This document shows positions 1 through 12,192 of a stretch of 64,000 nt of DNA, piece by piece (within the stretch, counting starts at the first letter, position 1; the number at the start of each line of letters is the position of its first letter). The notes beneath the pieces were generated by a model. That model searched no databases. It was not told the origin of the DNA and saw only the letters and a program-made list of their open reading frames with translations. A program made the position numbers and the translations under genes. The DNA comes from Gordionus sp. m RMFG-2023 (taxonomy: Eukaryota > Nematomorpha > Gordioida > Chordodea > Parachordodidae): contig NC_088775.1 in NCBI RefSeq assembly GCF_954871325.1, positions 61,419,561 through 61,483,560 of the forward strand. The letters are read 5' to 3'.

Positions 1-197
1 ACAAACCGACCCAGCAAGCCGACTCATAGGGTCGGCCCAATGGGTCGGCTTATGAGGCCCATTGGGTCGGCTTATGAGGCCCATTGGGTCGGGTCGGGTC
101 TGATCTATGGCTAAATGGGTTGGCTCTGGTTTAAGGTCGTATTTTCGGCTCAAGCCTTGCTGGGTTTTCGGCACCCGATAGCAATTTAACAACACTA
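1..197. mobile_element. Right end of an hAT-type nonautonomous element (cut by window edge)
   Basis: The segment is GC-rich against an AT-rich background. It is built from repeats of a ~22-bp unit containing CCCATTGGGTCGGCTTATGA, and it ends in TTTAACAACACTA. That terminus is the mirror of the TAGTGTTGTT/GTTGTTAAA ends seen on short hAT-type elements elsewhere in the window (8102, 28590, 56137). The left end lies outside the window, so no target duplication can be checked. Confidence 0.55.
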
Positions 198-200
198 TAC

Positions 201-540
201 AGTACGGCCAATTTCATCAACTTTATTAATGGAAAAATATGCAGTATTTCTGTCGTGGCCTTTATAACAATACTTACGACCATTTTATGGTTGAGTTAAC
301 ATTGTCGTTCATGATTCTATTTTAGAAGGGGATACCAATTCTGACATTAACAGAAATATCGTTTTGAGTGTTCAAACTTGAATGTATAGTACAGCCAATT
401 TCATCAAATTTATTAATGGAAAAATATGCAGTAGTTCTGTCGTGGCCTTTCTAAGTTTTATGGTTTAGTTAACATTGTGGTTCATGATTTTATTTTAGAG
501 GGGGATATCAATGCTGACTTTGACAGAAATATCGTTTTGC
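201..540. repeat. Imperfect direct duplication, about 165-185 bp x 2
   Basis: Copy 1 starts near 201 and copy 2 near 389. Both contain the same run (CCAATTTCATCAA..TTTATTAATGGAAAAATATGCAGT..TCTGTCGTGGCC) and the same tail with GACAGAAATATCGTTTTG, with small indels between copies. I see no open frame that explains the conservation. Confidence 0.7.
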
Positions 541-649
541 GTTCATAGGCATTTCATCTTTATCAGAACGTATTGTGTTTTGTACACTGCTTTGGTAATC
601 CGTCATTACTTTCATCTACAACCCTAAATGATATAAAATTATAAAAACC

Positions 650-2490
650 GTTTAATTGCATATCGCTTAAGTACAAAAACTTTTAAATGCGAAAAAACTC
701 CGCGATTTTGATAATAATTACTATGGTATAATGTTAAATTACATTTATAATTGCGAATCGGTTAATTGCGAAATATCGGATAATTGCAAAATTTTTCAGG
801 TCCCATTTATATGACAATAACGTTAATTTAATTGTATAAGTGAAAAATTAAAAAAAATTTATCGAAAAAAATTATTCATCATTTATTTTATTTAACCATT
901 TTCCATTCATTCATTCATTACCACGCCAGAAATTAATATAAAAATGGTAAAATAATCATTCCAAATATTAAGCCTGAAGCATAAAAAAGAAATAATTGAT
1001 AAATTAAACACTACATCAAAAACACAATTAGCATCAAATTACAATTGCCACGTCTCGACAATCTACCGTTTAATAGCGAATAAAGATAATATATGCTCAC
1101 AATTTCTAAGGAATAAACCTCCTACAACTAAAAGAGTTAGAATGAGTTGTTACCCAAAGACAGAAGCAGCTTTATTGGTTTGGTTTACCCAAATGCGAAG
1201 TAAAAATTGCAGTCTAAATGGGCCAGTGATGTTAGAAAAAGCTATGTTTTTTAGCCAAACATTCAATGAAGGTAATTATAAGTTTTTATAATATATATAT
1301 ATAAATTATAGGCATTCCTACTAGCAGCTGGTTGCAGAGATTTAGGAAAAGACAGAATATAAATTTTCATAATGTTTGCAATGAAAAGGGGAGTGCAGAT
1401 ATTATTAATGCAAATGAATGGAGCAGAAATACACTCTCATCTCTGATTAAAGATTATCAAAGGAGTAATATTTACAATTGTGATGAGACAGGACTATATT
1501 ACCGAGCATTACCAAAGGGCACAATCGAATTTAGTGGAACTCAACCACTGGGCTTCAAACCAGACAAGAAAAAGGTCACAGTTCTATTTATCATAAATGG
1601 GGATGGATCTGATAAAAAGTTATATGTTGTAGGGAAATTTAAAAACCCTAGGTGCTTTAAAAATAAAAAATTACCAGTAAAATACTACTCCAATAAAAGC
1701 AGCTGGATGACAACCTCAACTTTTGAAGATATCCTAAGAGAATGGGATTCCTCATTAATGAAGAAAATTTTATTGTCACAAAACAAAATTAACATTTAAC
1801 AATATAAAATTAATTTTTTTACCAGAAAATACAACATCATTAATTCAACCTTTGGACATGGGTGCAATTAGATCCTTTAAATGTCATTATAGAAAGGGTA
1901 TCATGAGAAAAATGATAACATTGATGGAAGGAAATGACACCACCTCTTTTTATAAAAGATTTACACTTTATGATAGCCTCTCTTATAAAATTTGCATGGG
2001 GTAAGGTGACAAGTACCACAATCATAAAATGTTTTATTGAAGCTAAATTTTTTGATAAGTCTATGGCATTTGATTGGGAATCGGAGGATGATATAGCACT
2101 AACTGACAACGAAGAAGATTAATTTGATCCCATATTTGAAGAATATGCGTTACACGATGATGATGCTAGCTGCCATGGAATTTTGGATGATCAGGATATT
2201 TGTAATCAGATAAGATTAGAGTTGGAAGGTTTAATTAGTTAAAATTTTAATTAATCTTATTTTTTATAGAAGGTTATGAAAGCTCCGAGAATGACGAAGG
2301 GAACCTAGAGATATCTGATCATTTAATTACAAAAAATCAGGCTCTTAATGGTTATTATACTTTTCTTGAATATGCTCATGAACATCTAAGGGATCAAGAT
2401 TCACTAAGAAAGCTAGAGAATATAGTGGAAAAAGAATTATTTACTCCAGAGTCTAGCCAAACTCTTATCACAAAATATTTTTATTAAATC
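650..2490 (+). mobile_element. Decayed Tigger/pogo DNA transposon
   Basis: Around 640-800 there are repeated short motifs of the AATTGCGAA type, as expected for the terminal region of pogo/Tigger elements. A transposase-like coding region follows (944-2487). A clean 3' terminal repeat and a TA target duplication were not located, so both outer limits are approximate. The coding region is disrupted. Confidence 0.7.
944..2487 (+). pseudogene. Tigger/pogo-like transposase, disrupted, with introns
   Basis: The order of blocks is that of a Tigger transposase. An N-terminal helix-turn-helix (about 965-1090, KKEIIDKL..LASNYNCHVSTIYRLI) is followed by a second DNA-binding block. A DDE core begins YNCDETGLYYRALPKGT (about 1470-1520, first catalytic D), then LPENTTSLIQPLDMGAIRSF (from about 1823), then a C-terminal tail ending in TAA at 2485. 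A 40-nt GT-AG intron (1272-1311) must be removed to join NEG to IPTSSWLQRF in phase; a second short intron ends near 2270. Damage: a stop at codon 4 after the first ATG (944), loss of the few residues that should carry the second catalytic D near 1770, and frame changes near 1795 and 2000. It encodes a nuclear cut-and-paste transposase by family. It is not functional here. Confidence 0.8.
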
Positions 2491-3300
2491 TTACATTACT
2501 TTATAATAATTGTGATGCATGTATAATAAAATTAGTTCAAATAAAATCTTATGTTAACAAAGCATTAATAAACTTTCATTCCAGTATGGTCTGTTAATAC
2601 ATTTACATTTATAATATTAGAATTCATAAGATTTGAATAGGCACAGGATTTTAAATCAAATATCATGTGAATGAAAACAAAACACTTAATAAACTTAAAT
2701 TCTTTTATATTAATCTTATTGTTTCCAGTTTTTTAGGCAAAATATTTTAAAATTTGACTTTAATAATAAATTAGAATTTAAAAAGTGTTAATATATTTGT
2801 GTATAATTATATTTCAGTAAATTTAATGAAGGTAAAATGACAAAAGTAGTTAAAATTAATGGAAATAAATATTAGGGTATTGTAAAGGAAAAAATGTTAT
2901 TATCTTCCACAAAAGCTTTTTTTTGCTTTAATTCTTACACATCTTAAATAAAAAATGAGATAAAATCAAGTAAACAAATTTAATTGAAATAATTTTATTC
3001 AATAAAAAATAATTTATTAACAACTATAATGCTAATACATAAATAATTACAATCATTTTATAATTAAAAGTCTTGTTTTCTTTGTTCCTTTCTGTCTATA
3101 ATTATGTCTAGATCTAAAGAAAATATAAATATATATATCAAAATATATCACATTACTTTCAAGTGCTTTAGATATTTTAATATTATTTGATTGATCTAAA
3201 TTAATTGAATACTTTTTATAAAATAATAACTTGATGAATTGACGATAAAAATATACGTGATACGTGATAAAAGCGTTTTCGCCCTCTGGTTGTGGATACA
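2490..3300. other. AT-rich spacer, nothing recognised
   Basis: Only A/T-rich sequence with short open frames of no recognisable similarity. No repeats shared with the rest of the window were noticed. Confidence 0.5.
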
Positions 3301-3540
3301 ACAGAGCTACGCTAGGTTTTCCTCAAAAATCCATCAAACTGGATAGTTAATTAAGGGGAGAAAAATGAAGAGCCCTTCACACGTTTGTGGGCAAGCCGCA
3401 CGTACTTGTACGCGCAACAGTCCGAGAACTGTTACTTAAACGTCTATAGGCTAATAGACAAAAAGAAATGGGCAAAACAAAAGCCTATACCCAAGAACTG
3501 CAAAAATAATTTAATTACTTTAAGGGTGGGTGGTGTTTTA
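3301..3540 (-). other. GC-richer, hairpin-rich block beside LINE 3' side
   Basis: This block is noticeably richer in G and C than its surroundings. It contains two short perfect hairpins: AACAGT..ACTGTT near 3416-3433 and GTCTAT..ATAGAC near 3441-3458. It lies immediately downstream, in - strand sense, of the LINE reverse transcriptase fragment at 3553-4540. It could therefore be part of that element's 3' region. No known RNA family was recognised. Confidence 0.35.
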
Positions 3541-3552
3541 AGTTTAACATCT

Positions 3553-4540
3553 TTAATGTAAGCCTTGATAATTACTATCAATAATTGAGAATGTGTTCAT
3601 ATCAATTGAATTAGAAATGAAGGTAAAAAGAAAATGTAATTTATATTTATCACATTTTTGAATTATAATTTTGAGAGTAAGGAAAGGCTCCATGATATTC
3701 TTGCCTGGATGGTAGGCACAGATGTATTGCGAAAAGATTATGTGATGTTTGTAGAATTTGTGTCTTAAGTAAGACCATAAATATCTTAAACGCAATAGAG
3801 GTGAGAGCTATAGCCCTAAATCTCGAAAGTTGATGGGATTAGGGATCTTTGGAAAATTGCACATCATTGATAGATTCCAATCTTTAGGAGTTATCCCAGA
3901 AGACCATATCTTATTAAAAATAATGGGCAGAAAACGTGGTATCGCGTCTGATGCAGCTTTCAGTTGTTCCCCAATTATATTGTCCGGTCCAGGAGCTTTA
4001 TGATTTTTCAGTTTCTTTAGGTCAGCAGATATCTCAGCCAGTGTTAAATGGGACAGATTGAAACGTAGTATATTGTTCCGGAAATCGTGGGTTTTCTAGA
4101 TTCAAAGACATTCATTCTGTCCATAGGGACATTTGATCATCCTGAAAATATATAACTTTGCTGTTCTCTAACCGTATCGATGGTAATTCTCAAAAAAAAA
4201 AATTTTGATTTGCAGAAATTATTGAGTTTGTTAAATAGTCTACCTACTCTCATATCTTCATTAACCTCAAAGACTTTCCTAGCTACGAAGATTCTTCTAT
4301 CACTCCTTAAGGACCTCTGGATGGTTTTCATAGTTCTCTATCAAAGTAATTTGTGCAGCGAAGCTCCTCAATCATCATTGAAGTTGTCATTGATATCCAT
4401 TCATTCCTAATCGGGGCATTGTTATTTGTTAAAGCCCTGCTCACTTCCTGAATATCTTCTTTAAACATTAACCAGCATTCTTCAACCATTTTAGATAGGG
4501 TTATGTCCTCAAATCTAATGACCTTTTCACACAAATTATG
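3553..4540 (-). pseudogene. Decayed RTE-like LINE reverse transcriptase fragment
   Basis: Read on the - strand from about 4540 downward. A helical linker (EDITLSKMVEECWLMFKEDI, then RNEW) resembles the spacer between endonuclease and reverse transcriptase in RTE-type LINEs. Next come the classical RT blocks: LKKLKNHKAPGPDNI..EQL, IFNKIWSSGITPKDWN, PKIPNPINFRD (about 3800-4070), then PGKNIMEPFLTLKIIIQKC (about 3640-3710), corresponding to the FxPGKSTxDAIFTLRxxIEK block. The catalytic YADD block is not present. Stops and frame changes interrupt the frame (for example near 3800 and near 4100). This is a 5'- and 3'-incomplete LINE fragment; the RTE clade assignment is tentative. Confidence 0.75.
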
Positions 4541-4599
4541 GTTAAACCTATCTCTAATTTCTGGTATTTGTAGATTTCTAATATTTTGTCTACTAATTA

Positions 4600-5216
4600 T
4601 ATTTATTGGGAAGTTAAATATTATAAAAATATAAAATTCTATAATATAAAAGTAAATATATTCTATTTGTTTATCTAGACAAAAATTCTATAAAAGTTAT
4701 AATATTCTATAAAAATTATAAAAAAATATATTTTATGAAACAGAAATAATAAAAATAAAATGAAAACGTCTGTCATAAAAATAAAAAATTTAATAGAATA
4801 AGATAAATTTAATAGAATAAAATAAATTTAATAGAATAAGATAAAATAAATTTAATAGAATAAGATAAAATTTAATAAAATAAAATAAGATAAAATTTAA
4901 TGGAATAAGATAAAATTTGATAGAAACTATGAAGTTATAAGAGGGTGAAACTATACCTGAGCTGTAAGTTTCATAATAAGTTAATGAATATAGCAAAGAA
5001 AGAAGCAAAATATAAAGATATAAAAGGTGTACCTTCCAGATAATTTATAAAAATAATAATTATTATTAAAATAAATTATATTAGAGGTTCATAAATATTA
5101 AAATTAATTGTTATTTGTTAAATCATCTATAATAAAAATTAAAATAATATCAAAATAAAGTTAAAATAAAAAGGCTACTAAATAAAATAAAATTAAAAGA
5201 AAGATATTATAAGTAA
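4600..5216. repeat. AT-rich low-complexity repeats (TAAAATTTAATAGAATAAGA)n
   Basis: Between 4790 and 4920 the motif AATAGAATAAGATAAAATTT recurs about six times with small changes. The rest is A/T-rich without recognised content. Open frames on the - strand here are by-products of the repeat. Confidence 0.6.
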
Positions 5217-5370
5217 AGTGTCATATCAACATTAAAAGAAAGCAACTTGTGACTAAAATTAAGGAAATCATCATCATAAAAATAAAGCAATTTGTGACTG
5301 AAATTAAGGAAATCATCATCATAAAAAGAAAGCAACTTGTGACTGAAATTAAAGAAATCTAGGTAATTTT
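5217..5370. repeat. Tandem repeat, ~50 bp x 3
   Basis: Three adjacent copies of a unit containing GAAAGCAACTTGTGACTGAA and AATTAAGGAAATCATCATCAT. Copies differ by a few substitutions. The - strand reading frame through it simply repeats with the unit. Confidence 0.8.
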
Positions 5371-5954
5371 GTCCAACCTCTAATTTCATCTAGTATTGAT
5401 ATAAAGGATAACTCATTGTAATAATTCAGTTGCCTTTACATATTGAAATTATTTAGTGGTTTGGCAGTAATAATGGAATTCTTAAAATTTTAATAAGTTT
5501 GTATCTAAAATATAAAATAAAATCATCAAAACAAATAACCTCCATGCTCTCAATGTCAGGGGAACTTTTATCCGTTATCTGAATTTTGTAATGATATGGT
5601 TATAGAGCGATGTGGTATGGTTTTATGGAAGTGATTTGTGAATCTCCTGATTAAAACTTATGAAAAATATTTCGATAAAAATATAGGATTATTGGTGGGA
5701 AGAAAAAAAGGTTCGGGTCCGCTTTATACACTCTTAAAAATATCAAAAAGACAAATAAGCTAAAATAGCTGTCAAAATGGCCCCTATAAGTTTGAAGCGA
5801 GAGATTTAAAAAAATATCAAAAATTTGACTTTTACAGATTAGATAGTTTATTTAAGTATTTAATATTAAATTAATATCATAATAAATTTTAGTAAATACC
5901 TTAATCAAATATTTAATATAATTATGTAATTAATATTAAAATCATTTAATATAA
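5371..5954. other. AT-rich spacer, nothing recognised
   Basis: No open frame or repeat of note, apart from a slightly less AT-rich stretch at 5540-5720 that I could not identify. Confidence 0.4.
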
Positions 5955-8150
5955 ATTTTAATAAATATATAATTGTAATATTTAACATAATATATTATTA
6001 ATATAATATTTAAAGTAATTAAATTAATTTGATATAAAGAAAAATATGTAAATTGTATTAATATAAATTTTAATAAGTATATAATTGTATTATTTAACAT
6101 AATATATTATTAATATAATATTTAAAGTAATTAAATTAATTTAATATAAATAAAAATATATAAATTGTATTAATATAAATTTTAGTAGTATATAATTATA
6201 AATTTTAGTAATATATAATTATAATATTTAATATGATTTAATTATAATATAATAATTAATATTAACATAATTAATATATAATTAAAATAGTATAATTTAT
6301 ATTATATATTTATAATATTATTTATCTATTTAATATAATTTATTTATAATTCAATATTATATATAATACAATATGGTTAATGTTACTACGAACTCCATTA
6401 ATAATATTTTTATAGTAGAGATTTATACTTATTATTCCTATAAATATCAGATTTACTGATATTTTAATTTTTTTTAGATTTCTAATGATTAATGGGAATA
6501 TGTTAATCTCTTTTCCGACTAGGAACTCCATTAATAAAATTTTTATCGTAGAGATTTATACTTATTATTCCTAATATCAGATTTACTGATATTTTAATTT
6601 TTTTTTAGATTTCTAATGATTAATGGGAATATGTTAATCTCTTTTCCTACTAGGAACTCCATTAATAAAATTTTTATCGTAGAGATTTATACTTATTATT
6701 CCTATAAATATCAGATTTACTCATATTTTAATTTTTTTTTAGATTTCTAATGATTAATGGGAATATGTTACTCTTTTCCTACTAGGAACTCCATTAATTA
6801 AATTTTTATCGTAGAGATTTATACTTATTATTCCTATAAATATCAGATTTACTCATATTTTAATTTTTTTTTAGATTTCTAATGATTAATGGGAATATGT
6901 TAATCTCTTTTCCTACTAGGAACTCCATTAATAAAATTTTTATCGTATAGATTTTTACTTATTATTCCTATAAATATCAGATTTACTCATATTTTAATTT
7001 TTTTTTAGATTTCTAATGATTAATGGGAATATGTTAATCTCTTTTCCTACTGGGAACTCCATTAATAAAATTTTTATCGTAGAGATTTATACTTATTATT
7101 CCTATAAATATCAGATTTACTCATATTTTAATTGTTTTTTAGATTTCTAATGATTAATGGGAATATGTTAATCTCTTTTCCTACTAGGAACTCCATTAAT
7201 AATAATAATTTTATCGTAAAGATTTATACTATTATTCCTATAAATATCAGATTTACTCATATTTTAATTTTTTTTTAGATTATCGGAATATGTTAATCTC
7301 TTTTCCTACTAGGAACTCCATTAATAAAATTTTTATCGTAAAGATTTATACTTATTATTCCTATAAATATCAGATTTACTCATATTTTAATTTTTTTTTA
7401 GATTATGGGAATATGTTAATCTCTTTTCCTACTAGGAACCCGTTAATAAAATTTTTATCCTAGAGATTTATACTTATTATTCCTATAAATATCAGATTTA
7501 CTCATATTTTAATTTTTTTAGATTTATATTGATTAATGGGAATATGTTAATCTCTTTTCATACTAGGAACTCCATTAATAAAATATTTATCGTAGAGATT
7601 TATACTTATTATTCCTATAAATATCAGATTTACTCATATTTTAATTTTTTTCTAGATTTCTAATGATTAATGGGAATACGTTAATCTCTTTTCCTATTAG
7701 GAACTCCATTAATAAAATTTTTATCGTAGAGATTTATACTTATTATTCCTATAAATATCAGATTTACTCATATTTTAATTTTTTTTCTAGATTTATAATG
7801 ATTAATGGGAATATGTTAATCTCTTTTCATACTAGGAACTCCATTAATAAAATTTTTATCGTAGAGATTCCTATAAATATCAGATTTACTCATATTTTAA
7901 TTTTTTTTAGATTTCTAATGATTAATGGGAATATGTTAAACTCTTTTCCTACTAGGTACTCCATTAATAAAATTTTTATCATAGGGATTTATACTTGTTA
8001 TCCCTATAAATATGAGATTTATTTTGTTAGAGGTTTCTAGTCACTTATTTTACTAGGAAATCTATTTATCATACGTATTCTGATTACTTAGATATTACTT
8101 AAAAATATTGTTAAAAGGCTCGATTTGAGTCAAGTTTTTAAAAACGGCTA
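5955..8150. repeat. Duplicated block, copy 1: AT-rich flank plus ~130-bp minisatellite array
   Basis: From about 6386 to 8030 a unit of about 130 bp repeats roughly 12-13 times. Each unit carries ACTAGGAACTCCATTAATAA, TATTCCTATAAATATCAGAT and GATTAATGGGAATATGTTAA. The array is preceded by about 430 bp of A/T sequence and followed by a unique tail with GAGGTTTCTAGTCACTTA. The whole arrangement is repeated at 9636-11937. Some units are open in one frame for a few repeats only because the unit length is near a multiple of three, so this is not treated as coding. Confidence 0.85.
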
Positions 8151-8320
8151 ACTCAAATTTTCGCTAGCAAAATATTGACTAAGCCTCGAGATTTAGCTAA
8201 TAGATGCCAAACCTTTATGCTACCTCTGAGCAAGGTCTGCTGGCTTGCCTAATATTTTTTCGGATAAAATATTGAGTTAGCCGTTTTTAAAAATCGGCTC
8301 AAATCAAGCCGTTTAACAAC
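8102..8320. mobile_element. hAT-type MITE, 219 bp, with 8-bp target duplication
   Basis: Long imperfect terminal inverted repeats of about 45 bp: left GTTAAAAGGCTCGATTTGAG, right end complementary to GTTGTTAAACGGCTTGATTT. The element is flanked by a perfect 8-bp direct repeat ATTACTTA (8094-8101 and 8321-8328), the duplication length typical of hAT transposons. It has no coding capacity. A related copy lies at 56137-56351 and a truncated one at about 11890-11937. Confidence 0.8.
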
Positions 8321-8329
8321 ATTACTTAT

Positions 8330-9035
8330 AAATAATATGATATAATGAATAAGCATGCATGTTGTAAGAATAATGAAATATAAGCTTAACAATTTTATTA
8401 TTACTTTTGCAATTATATCAATAGTATATATAAATATTATTATTGTGATTGATAAATATAAAATAATGATTGCAATTGTATAATAATGCTATATAAAATA
8501 ATGATTGCAATTTATATATCAATAGTATATAAATTTATATTTATTGAGACTATATATTGATGAAGGTATATAAAGTAAAGATTGCAATTTGCATATCAAT
8601 TATAAAATTATATTTATTAAGACTGTATATTGATGGTGGTGTATAAAAATTTGTATATATTGCAATTGAATATTAATTTTATATAAAATGATGATTACAA
8701 TTTATATATCAATAGGTGGTATATAAAATAATGATTGCAATTTGTATTTCAATAGTAATATATAAAATTAGGGTAATTATTTTTGCATATCAATATTATA
8801 TAAAATGGTGTAAATTTGGTATAAAAAGCATTAAAAAATGGAAATTTTGGCAGCATGATCATAATATTGATAAAGAGTGATGTGAATTTTTAGGTAAAAC
8901 CCTAATAATTAATAAATATCTATGTATGCATATAATAGTTTTCTCTATTTTGAGAATATAAATAATTATTAGTAAATAATAGATTTTTATTAAATTTAGA
9001 TTTTATAAATTTATATTGGGCATTTTGCTTTAAAA
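8330..9035. repeat. AT-rich region with degenerate ATGATTGCAATTT..ATATCAATAGTATA repeats
   Basis: Between about 8400 and 8810 a loose unit (ATAAAATAATGATTGCAATT followed by ATATCAATAGTATATAAA) recurs several times with variable spacing. No gene seen. Confidence 0.5.
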
Positions 9036-9039
9036 AAAT

Positions 9040-9310
9040 TAATTGTTCCTGAATGGACTATAAATGATGCTAAGATTAAAATTTCCAGGTTAACAAGATA
9101 GAATATTTTAAATTTACTTTGGTTGGTTGGAGTTTCTGAATGGATTATATCAAGTGATGCTAAGATTAAAATTTCCAGGTTAACAAGATAACATATTTTA
9201 AATTTACCTTGATTAGTTGGAGTTCCTGAATGGATTATATCAATTGATGCTAAGAAGAAAATTTCCAGGTTAACAAGATAGCATAATAGTAATATATTCT
9301 ATAATTTACC
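9040..9310. repeat. Tandem repeat, ~95 bp x 3
   Basis: Three adjacent copies containing GATGCTAAGATTAAAATTTC and CAGGTTAACAAGATA, separated by TTGGTTGGAGTTYCTGAATG-type sequence. The last copy is slightly diverged. Confidence 0.8.
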
Positions 9311-9635
9311 TGGGTTGGTTATGGTCTCAAATGATGCTGGAGAAAATATTTTAGATAAACTTTCTAAGCAGGCAAGAGCTATAATATGATTATTTTATAT
9401 AAGATTAACAAAAAATATACCAATGCATTGTTTGGAAATATGAAAGATATTGTTTTTAAATATCCCTTTACCCACAGATGATGGCTTGGTGCATTTGTAA
9501 TACATAGTAGTATTATAACTATCATATTTTCTAAAATGTGAAGGAATCATAAGGTAATATTTATATATAAAGTATATATTATTGAGCAATCAGCTTGTTA
9601 AATTGAGCATACAAATTTTAAGCTTAAGCAAATAA

Positions 9636-11937
9636 TAAATATATAATTGTAATATTTAACTTAATATATTATTAATATAATATTTAAAGTAATTAAATTA
9701 ATTTGATATAAAGAAAAATATATAAATTGTATTAATATAAATTTTAATAAATTGTAATATTTAACATAATATATTATTAATATAATATTTAAAGTAATTA
9801 AATTATTTAATATAAATAAAAATATATAAATTGTATAATATAAATTTTAGTAATATATAATTATAATATTTAATATGATTTAATTATAATATAATAATTA
9901 ATATATAATTAAAATAGTAAAATTTATATTATATATTTATAATATTATTTACATATTTTATATATTTATAATATTATTTATCTATTTAATATAATTTATT
10001 TATAATTCAATATTATATATAATACAATATGGTTAATATTACTACGAACTCCATTAATAAAATTTTTATAATAGAGATTTATACTTATTATTCCTATAAA
10101 TATTAAATTTACTCATATTTTAATTTTTTTTTAGATTTCTAATGATTAATGGGAATATGTTAATCTCTTTTCATATTAGGAACTTCATTAATAAAATTTT
10201 TATCGTAGAGATTTATATTTATTATTCCTATAAATATCAGATTTACTCATATTTTAATTTTTTCTAGATTTCTAATGATTAATGGGAATATGTTAATCTC
10301 TTTTCCTACTAGGAACTCCATTAATAAAATTTTTATCGTAAAGATTTATACTTATTATTCCTATAAATATCAGATTTACTCATATTTTAATTTTTTTCTA
10401 GATTTCTAATGATTAATGGGAATATGTTAATCTCTTTTCCTACTAGGAACTCCATTAATAAAATTTTTATCGTAAAGATTTATACTTATTATTCCTATAA
10501 ATATCAGATTTACTCATATTTTAATTTTTTTTTAGATTATGGGAATATGTTAAAGGAACCCGTTAATAAAATTTTTATCCTAGAGATTTATACTTATTAT
10601 TCCTATAAATATCAGATTTACTCATATTTTAATTTTTTTAGATTTATAATGATTAATGGGAATATGTTAATCTCTTTTCATACTAGGAACTCCATTAATA
10701 AAATATTTATCGTAGAGATTTATACTTATTATTCCTATAAATATCAGATTTACTCATATTTTAATTTTTTTCTAGATTTCTAATGATTAATGGGAATATG
10801 TTAATCTCTTTTCCTATTGAGAACTCCATTAATAAAAATTTTATTGTAGAGATTTATACTTATTATTCCTATAAATATCAGATTTACTCATATTTTAATT
10901 TTTTTTAGATTTCTAATGATTAATGGGAATATGTTAATCTCTTTTCCTACTAGGAACTCCATTAATAAAATTTTTATCGTAGAGATTTATACTTATTATT
11001 CCTATAAATATCAGATTTACTCATATTTTAATTTTTTTTAGATTATGGGAATATGTTAATCTCTTTTCCTACTAGGAACCCGTTAATAAAATTTTTATCG
11101 TAGAGATTTATACTAATTATTCCTATAAATATCAGATTTACTCAAATTTTAATTTTTTTTTAGATTTCTAATGATTAATGGGAATATGTATATCTCTTTT
11201 CCTACTAGGAACTATTAATAAATTTTTTATCGTAGAGATTTATACTTATTATTCTTATAAATATCAGATTTACTCATATTTTAATTTTTTTCTAGATTTC
11301 TAATGATTATTGGGAATATGTTAATCTTTTTTCCTACTAGGAACTCCATTAATAAAATTTTTATCGGAGATTTATACTTATTATTCCTATAAATATCAGA
11401 TTTACTCATATTTTAATTTTTTTTCTAGATTTCGATTAATGAGAATATGTTAATCTCTTTTCCTAATAGGAACTCCTTTAATAAAATTTTTATCGTAGAG
11501 ATTTATACTTATTATTCCTATAAATATCAGATTTATTCATATTTTAATTTTTTTCTATATTTCTAATGATTAATGGGAATATGTTAATCTCTTTTCCTAT
11601 TAGGAACTCTATTAATAAAATTTTTATCGTAGAGATTTATACTTATTATTCCTATAAATATCAGATTTACTCATATTTTAATTTTTTTAGATTTCTAATG
11701 ATTAATGGGAATATGTTAATCTCTTTTCCTACTAGGAACTCCATTAATAAAATTTTTATCATAGGGATTTATACTTGTTATCCCTATAAATATGAGATTT
11801 ATTTTGTTAGAGGTTTCTAGTCACTTATCTTACTAGGAAATCTATTTATCATACGTATTTATTTATTCTGATTACTTAGATATTACTTAAAAATATTGTT
11901 AAAAGGCTCGATTTGAGTCAAGTTTTTAAAAACGACT
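9636..11937. repeat. Duplicated block, copy 2: AT-rich flank plus ~130-bp minisatellite array
   Basis: Same order as 5955-8150: A/T flank (9636-10030), about 13 units of the ~130-bp repeat (10040-11790), the unique tail with GAGGTTTCTAGTCACTTA, then the first ~45 bp of the MITE found at 8102. The copy stops inside that MITE where a Helitron-like sequence begins at about 11939. The MITE insertion therefore predates the block duplication. Confidence 0.85.
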
Positions 11938-11938
11938 A

Positions 11939-12192
11939 TCTCCGAGGCGGGAAAAAATTTTCAAAGTTATAATGGGTAGGACTGGGCATGGAATTTCTAA
12001 ATTAATATTAGCTTGCACCTTGGGAATATCTTTTACAAATTATTAAGGCTTGAGCTGGGCTTGATAAACTTTTTTAAAATTATAAGATTTTGGATGCTTC
12101 CTAATATTGTGAGCTTGAACCTGGCATGACATCTATCGTAAAAAATGAATAAAAATCTCATTTCCCGTCATTTTTGACGGGCTTTCTACTAG
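11939..12192 (+). mobile_element. Helitron-like nonautonomous element, 3' end
   Basis: The 3' end has the Helitron signature: a hairpin with stem CCCGTCA/TGACGGG and loop TTTT (12164-12181), then seven bases, then CTAG followed by T (12189-12193). The 5' limit is placed at A|TC (11938/11939), where homology to the upstream duplicated block ceases; this is a guess. A relative with the same hairpin and terminus ends at 15252. Confidence 0.6.

Noticed and set aside
7663-8040. Open frames through the 130-bp arrays (also 10409-10783 and 11566-11820)
   Set aside because: They repeat the same ~40 residues because the unit length is near a multiple of three. Other units have indels that close the frame, and there is no sign of selection for protein.
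5955-11937. CRISPR-like array
   Set aside because: Units are directly adjacent with no unique spacers, the unit is far too long, and the DNA is eukaryotic.
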